Assembly: GCA_938022205.1 (NCBI GenBank) | Contig: CALIEB010000026.1 | Coordinates: forward strand, 124,001 to 188,000 | DNA from: an uncultured Anaerolineae bacterium | Lineage (GTDB): Bacteria; Chloroflexota; Anaerolineae; Aggregatilineales; Phototrophicaceae | Direction of reading: 5' to 3' | DNA: 64,000 nt | In this document: one piece after another, positions 61,854 through 64,000 of the stretch | Position numbering within the stretch: the first letter of the stretch is position 1 | How the letters are laid out: each line of letters opens with the position of its first letter | The notes under the pieces: model-generated | Told to the model about the DNA's origin: nothing | What the model saw: the letters and a program-made list of their open reading frames with translations, nothing else | Database searches by the model: none | Made by a program: the position numbers and the translations under genes

Positions 61854-62249
61854 TTATAGCAACTCCACCATCGTTGCATCTACTGTTTTCAAAAACGCAA
61901 CAGCTTCGTCCATTGTGTTAAACATTCTGAACCGCTGCTTGCCTAATTGCGCGCCTATTGTGCCAAGAAACTTTAGACCTGCGGTTGTGTTGGGGTCTAT
62001 CACAAGTACCCATCCTGATAGCGGGCTTTGTTTAATGTGCTTAGCAAGTTCAGCGACATTGAAGACAGAAGGGTGTACACCTGTTCTTTGGGTTAAGTCA
62101 ATAAATGTGTTCACAAAAGGTGGTTTCCCATCAACCAACTTTCGGTCGATTTCATTGATGACATTTATAAGCGTTTCTAAGGTCAATTCACCAACGACTG
62201 TGATTTTAACAACGCGACCTTCTACAAGCCATTCGCTAGATGCTAACAT
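61854..62249 (-). CDS. small STAS-like protein of unknown role
   Basis: 131 residues with alternating helix and strand: VVKITVVGELTLETLINVINEID, FVNTFIDLTQ, FNVAELAKHIKQ, WVLVIDPN and FRMFNTMDEAVAFL. This order resembles STAS/SpoIIAA-type domains. No conserved Ser in the phosphorylation position was recognised. GAGGA lies seven bases before the ATG at 62249. Its TAA is followed directly by the menE GTG, so the two are coupled. Function is unknown. Confidence 0.6.
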   Translation of the reverse strand: MLASSEWLVEGRVVKITVVGELTLETLINVINEIDRKLVDGKPPFVNTFIDLTQRTGVHPSVFNVAELAKHIKQSPLSGWVLVIDPNTTAGLKFLGTIGAQLGKQRFRMFNTMDEAVAFLKTVDATMVELL

Positions 62250-62278
62250 GATGGTATCCTCACAATGCAAGTCTGCGT

Positions 62279-62304
62279 TAGATAACGGCGAAGTCTGTTA
62301 TCTA
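62279..62304. promoter_or_regulatory. inverted repeat with flanking direct repeats between divergent genes
   Basis: TAGATAAC and GTTATCTA form perfect eight-base arms across a ten-base spacer. The AAGTCTG direct repeat overlaps this at 22-base spacing. It lies between the divergent STAS-like and UPF0104 genes, where an operator would be. Confidence 0.35.
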
Positions 62305-62355
62305 GCTAAGTTATTATGGCGTAAGACTAGCCCTTCACACAAGCGAGAAAACGAC

Positions 62356-63297
62356 ATGTTTAAGCGCGTTTTGGTGTTTATAATCGGCATCTTGTGCCTC
62401 GCGTTGGTGCTTAGCCAAGTCAACTGGCAGCAATTTGTCGTCTTTTGGCAGCACATCCCGTTCGTCTATCTCGCTTGTGCGTTTATTGCTTATGCGGCAC
62501 TAAACGGCTTTCGCACGCTTCGTTACGTGACATTCTTAAGCAAGCCAAGTGTGCCACTACATGAACTTTTCTTCATTGGCGTGTATCACAATTTTCTTGT
62601 GCGTGTGCTGCCCTTTAAGCTAGGAGAAGCTACCTACGTTGTTTTACTGCAACAACGCTTGAAGCGAACTTATTCTGAGGGCATCAGCAGTCTTATTGCT
62701 GCGCGCTTGTTTGAGTTGTTCGTTATTATCGCCGTTTTAGGAATTACAGTGCTGTTAGATATCAGTGAGGTTGCACTTTCTCAAGCGATGCCACAGCTGT
62801 TTGCGTTGTTTGCGATGGGCATTGCATTGGTTGTCGGGTTTTATTGGAGCGGCACGATTTTACGTTGGCTGCTTCGCTATCTGGGAAGGGCGATGCCGAC
62901 AACACTGAACAACGCAGCTACTAATTTCGCAGACAATTTAGAACGCTTGCGTGAACCCTCAAGGTTTACAAGGGGACTGGTATGGTCTTTGGGAACATAT
63001 GCCGCTAGTTTCACGACAAACGCGCTTTTGCTTTCGGGATTAACTGTTGAGATGAGCCTATTTCACCTTGTGCTAGCGGTCAGCATTGGCATGTTTGCAA
63101 CAGCATTTCCGTTTAACATAAGCGGCTTTGGCACGGTAGAGCTGGGTTGGGTGTTTGCTCTAACGACCTTTTCTGGTTATGGTGTAGCAGAAGCAGCTAC
63201 TGTTGGGTTATTTCTCAACATGTTTCAAGTTGTTTGTGCGGCAGCACTAGGGTTCGTAGGCTGGATTTACCTTAGTTATACCGCTGCGCCTCACTAA
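62356..63297 (+). CDS. lysylphosphatidylglycerol synthase TM-region (UPF0104) membrane protein
   Basis: 313 residues with about eight membrane helices. It matches the LPG_synthase_TM/UPF0104 family: NGFRTLRYVTFL, VYHNFLVRVLPFKLGEATYVVLLQ, and the end with FPFNISGFGTVELGWV. Members flip lipids, as in MprF, or occur near sugar-lipid enzymes. It has no C-terminal aminoacyl-transferase domain. I start it at the ATG at 62356; the frame is open a further 193 codons upstream, over the opposite-strand gene, which I take as chance. It is followed by htpX after 61 bases. Confidence 0.78.
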   Translation: MFKRVLVFIIGILCLALVLSQVNWQQFVVFWQHIPFVYLACAFIAYAALNGFRTLRYVTFLSKPSVPLHELFFIGVYHNFLVRVLPFKLGEATYVVLLQQRLKRTYSEGISSLIAARLFELFVIIAVLGITVLLDISEVALSQAMPQLFALFAMGIALVVGFYWSGTILRWLLRYLGRAMPTTLNNAATNFADNLERLREPSRFTRGLVWSLGTYAASFTTNALLLSGLTVEMSLFHLVLAVSIGMFATAFPFNISGFGTVELGWVFALTTFSGYGVAEAATVGLFLNMFQVVCAAALGFVGWIYLSYTAAPH

Positions 63298-63358
63298 ACT
63301 CGCTAATGATGTTAGAATTGTTGCGTAATGGCACATATGAGCAAGGAGATTGTCGCTC

Positions 63359-64000
63359 ATGACATCGCAAAACACAGTTAAAACGGTCTTTCTTATGGGG
63401 CTTCTGATGGCACTTTTTGCCGTTTTGGGAGCAGTAGTGGGTGGCTCAACGGGCATGTTTTACGCCATTATTTTTGGTGGCGTTTCTAACCTGATTGCTT
63501 GGTTTTTTTCAGATTCTTTGGCGTTGTCCTCACAGGGTGCTAAAGAGCTAAGCGTAAAGGAAGCTCCGCAGCTGCACAATCTGGTTGACCGCATTGCCAA
63601 AAGCGCAGGAATTCCTAAACCGCGCGTTTACCTAATCCAATCGCCAATGGTGAATGCTTTTGCGACAGGACGTAGCCCAGAGAACGGAGCAGTTGCGGTC
63701 ACAACGGGCATTCTGCAAGCTCTAACGCAAGAAGAACTAGCGGGCGTTATTGCTCATGAAATCGCACATATTCGCAACCGCGACACGTTAATTGCCACAA
63801 TCGCAGCGACAGTAGCAGGTGCAATTACCTCGCTGGCACAAATGGCACAATGGATGGCAGTGTCACAAGCAACGCATCAAAGACAACAGAGCAAAGACAA
63901 CTCTTCCGCAACTTTTGCGCTCATTGCCTCACTGCTTATGGTGTTTTTAGCTCCTATCGCGGCAGCCATCATTCAAATGGCAATTTCGCGTTCACGCGAG
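63359..64000 (+). CDS. htpX: M48 family membrane metalloprotease HtpX, 3' partial
   Basis: The first 214 codons are visible and the frame is open to the right edge. Two membrane helices (about 8-30 and 30-52) are followed by the zinc motif HEIAH (His133, Glu134, His137) and AFATGRSPENGAVAVTTGIL just before. HtpX is a membrane-bound protease that removes damaged membrane proteins. AAGGAG lies about ten bases before the ATG. Its C-terminal zinc ligand is beyond the window. Confidence 0.93.
   Translation, partial: MTSQNTVKTVFLMGLLMALFAVLGAVVGGSTGMFYAIIFGGVSNLIAWFFSDSLALSSQGAKELSVKEAPQLHNLVDRIAKSAGIPKPRVYLIQSPMVNAFATGRSPENGAVAVTTGILQALTQEELAGVIAHEIAHIRNRDTLIATIAATVAGAITSLAQMAQWMAVSQATHQRQQSKDNSSATFALIASLLMVFLAPIAAAIIQMAISRSRE

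Noticed and set aside
61777-62355. Long open frame before the UPF0104 gene, adding 193 codons
   Set aside because: It lies over the ends of menE and the STAS-like gene on the other strand, is low in hydrophobic structure until the ATG at 62356, and family members start at that point.

Overview
This 64 kb window (about 50% GC, densely coding, with no rRNA, tRNA, CRISPR array or insertion sequence that I could see) looks like a chromosomal segment of a Chloroflexota bacterium, probably Anaerolineae-like. The reasons are: a Ser/Thr kinase fused to a STAND ATPase and WD40 repeats, an F420-type (LLM) oxidoreductase, a PgpH-type HD phosphohydrolase, menaquinone genes, several small anchored proteins with SH3, LysM or CAP domains, and polyamine and UgpABE-type transporters. 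This taxonomic call is inference from gene content; no marker RNA is present.

Layout. 1-2.4 kb: an MBOAT O-acyltransferase cut by the window edge, coupled to an SGNH/AlgJ-like protein. 2.4-11.6 kb: a HEAT-repeat protein with a degenerate hydrolase domain, a small winged-helix protein, glutamine synthetase, MenA, an alpha/beta hydrolase, a fused ATP sulfurylase/APS kinase, a GT39-like membrane glycosyltransferase and an orphan LolD/MacB-type ATPase. 11.7-15.8 kb: a two-gene unit encoding a 1043-residue protein of unknown function (possibly related to GTPase-associated protein 1) and a DUF4380 mutarotase-fold protein. 15.8-32.7 kb: a nearly gapless run of 17 minus-strand genes. In transcription order these are potB, potC, potD, a TPR protein, an anchored jelly-roll-like protein, mtaB, yqeY, pgpH-like, ybeY, dgkA, a TIM-barrel-like protein, a class IV aminotransferase, potA, a phosphatidylcholine synthase-like gene, dusB, an acyl carrier protein and a fatty acyl-AMP ligase. 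33-39.5 kb: an FtsX-type permease, a nucleotide-sugar epimerase, an SH3 protein, an LLM oxidoreductase and an M23 peptidase. 39.6-44.3 kb: a lipoprotein and a UgpB/A/E-like importer. 44.3-53.9 kb: a heterodimeric ABC exporter pair, the kinase-STAND-WD40 receptor and a CAP-LysM protein. 54-62.2 kb: a second minus-strand run with plsY, an unknown protein, a tyrosine recombinase, two glycosyltransferases, chorismate mutase-DAHP synthase, menH, menE and a small STAS-like gene. 62.3-64 kb: an LPG-synthase-TM (UPF0104) protein and htpX, cut by the right edge.

How the genes fit together. Two themes recur. The first is the membrane and envelope: PlsY, DgkA, a Pcs-like enzyme, the ACP-FAAL pair, the UPF0104 protein, MBOAT, glycosyltransferases, the M23 peptidase and HtpX. 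The second is central metabolism: menaquinone steps MenA, MenE and MenH at separate places, entry to the shikimate pathway, sulfate activation, ammonium assimilation and polyamine uptake. The least explained parts are the 1043-residue protein with its DUF4380 partner, the kinase-STAND-WD40 receptor, the stand-alone ACP-FAAL pair beside a Pcs-like gene, the untranslated leader of the pot operon with a 23-codon reading frame, and several proteins whose folds look like enzymes but lack a key residue.
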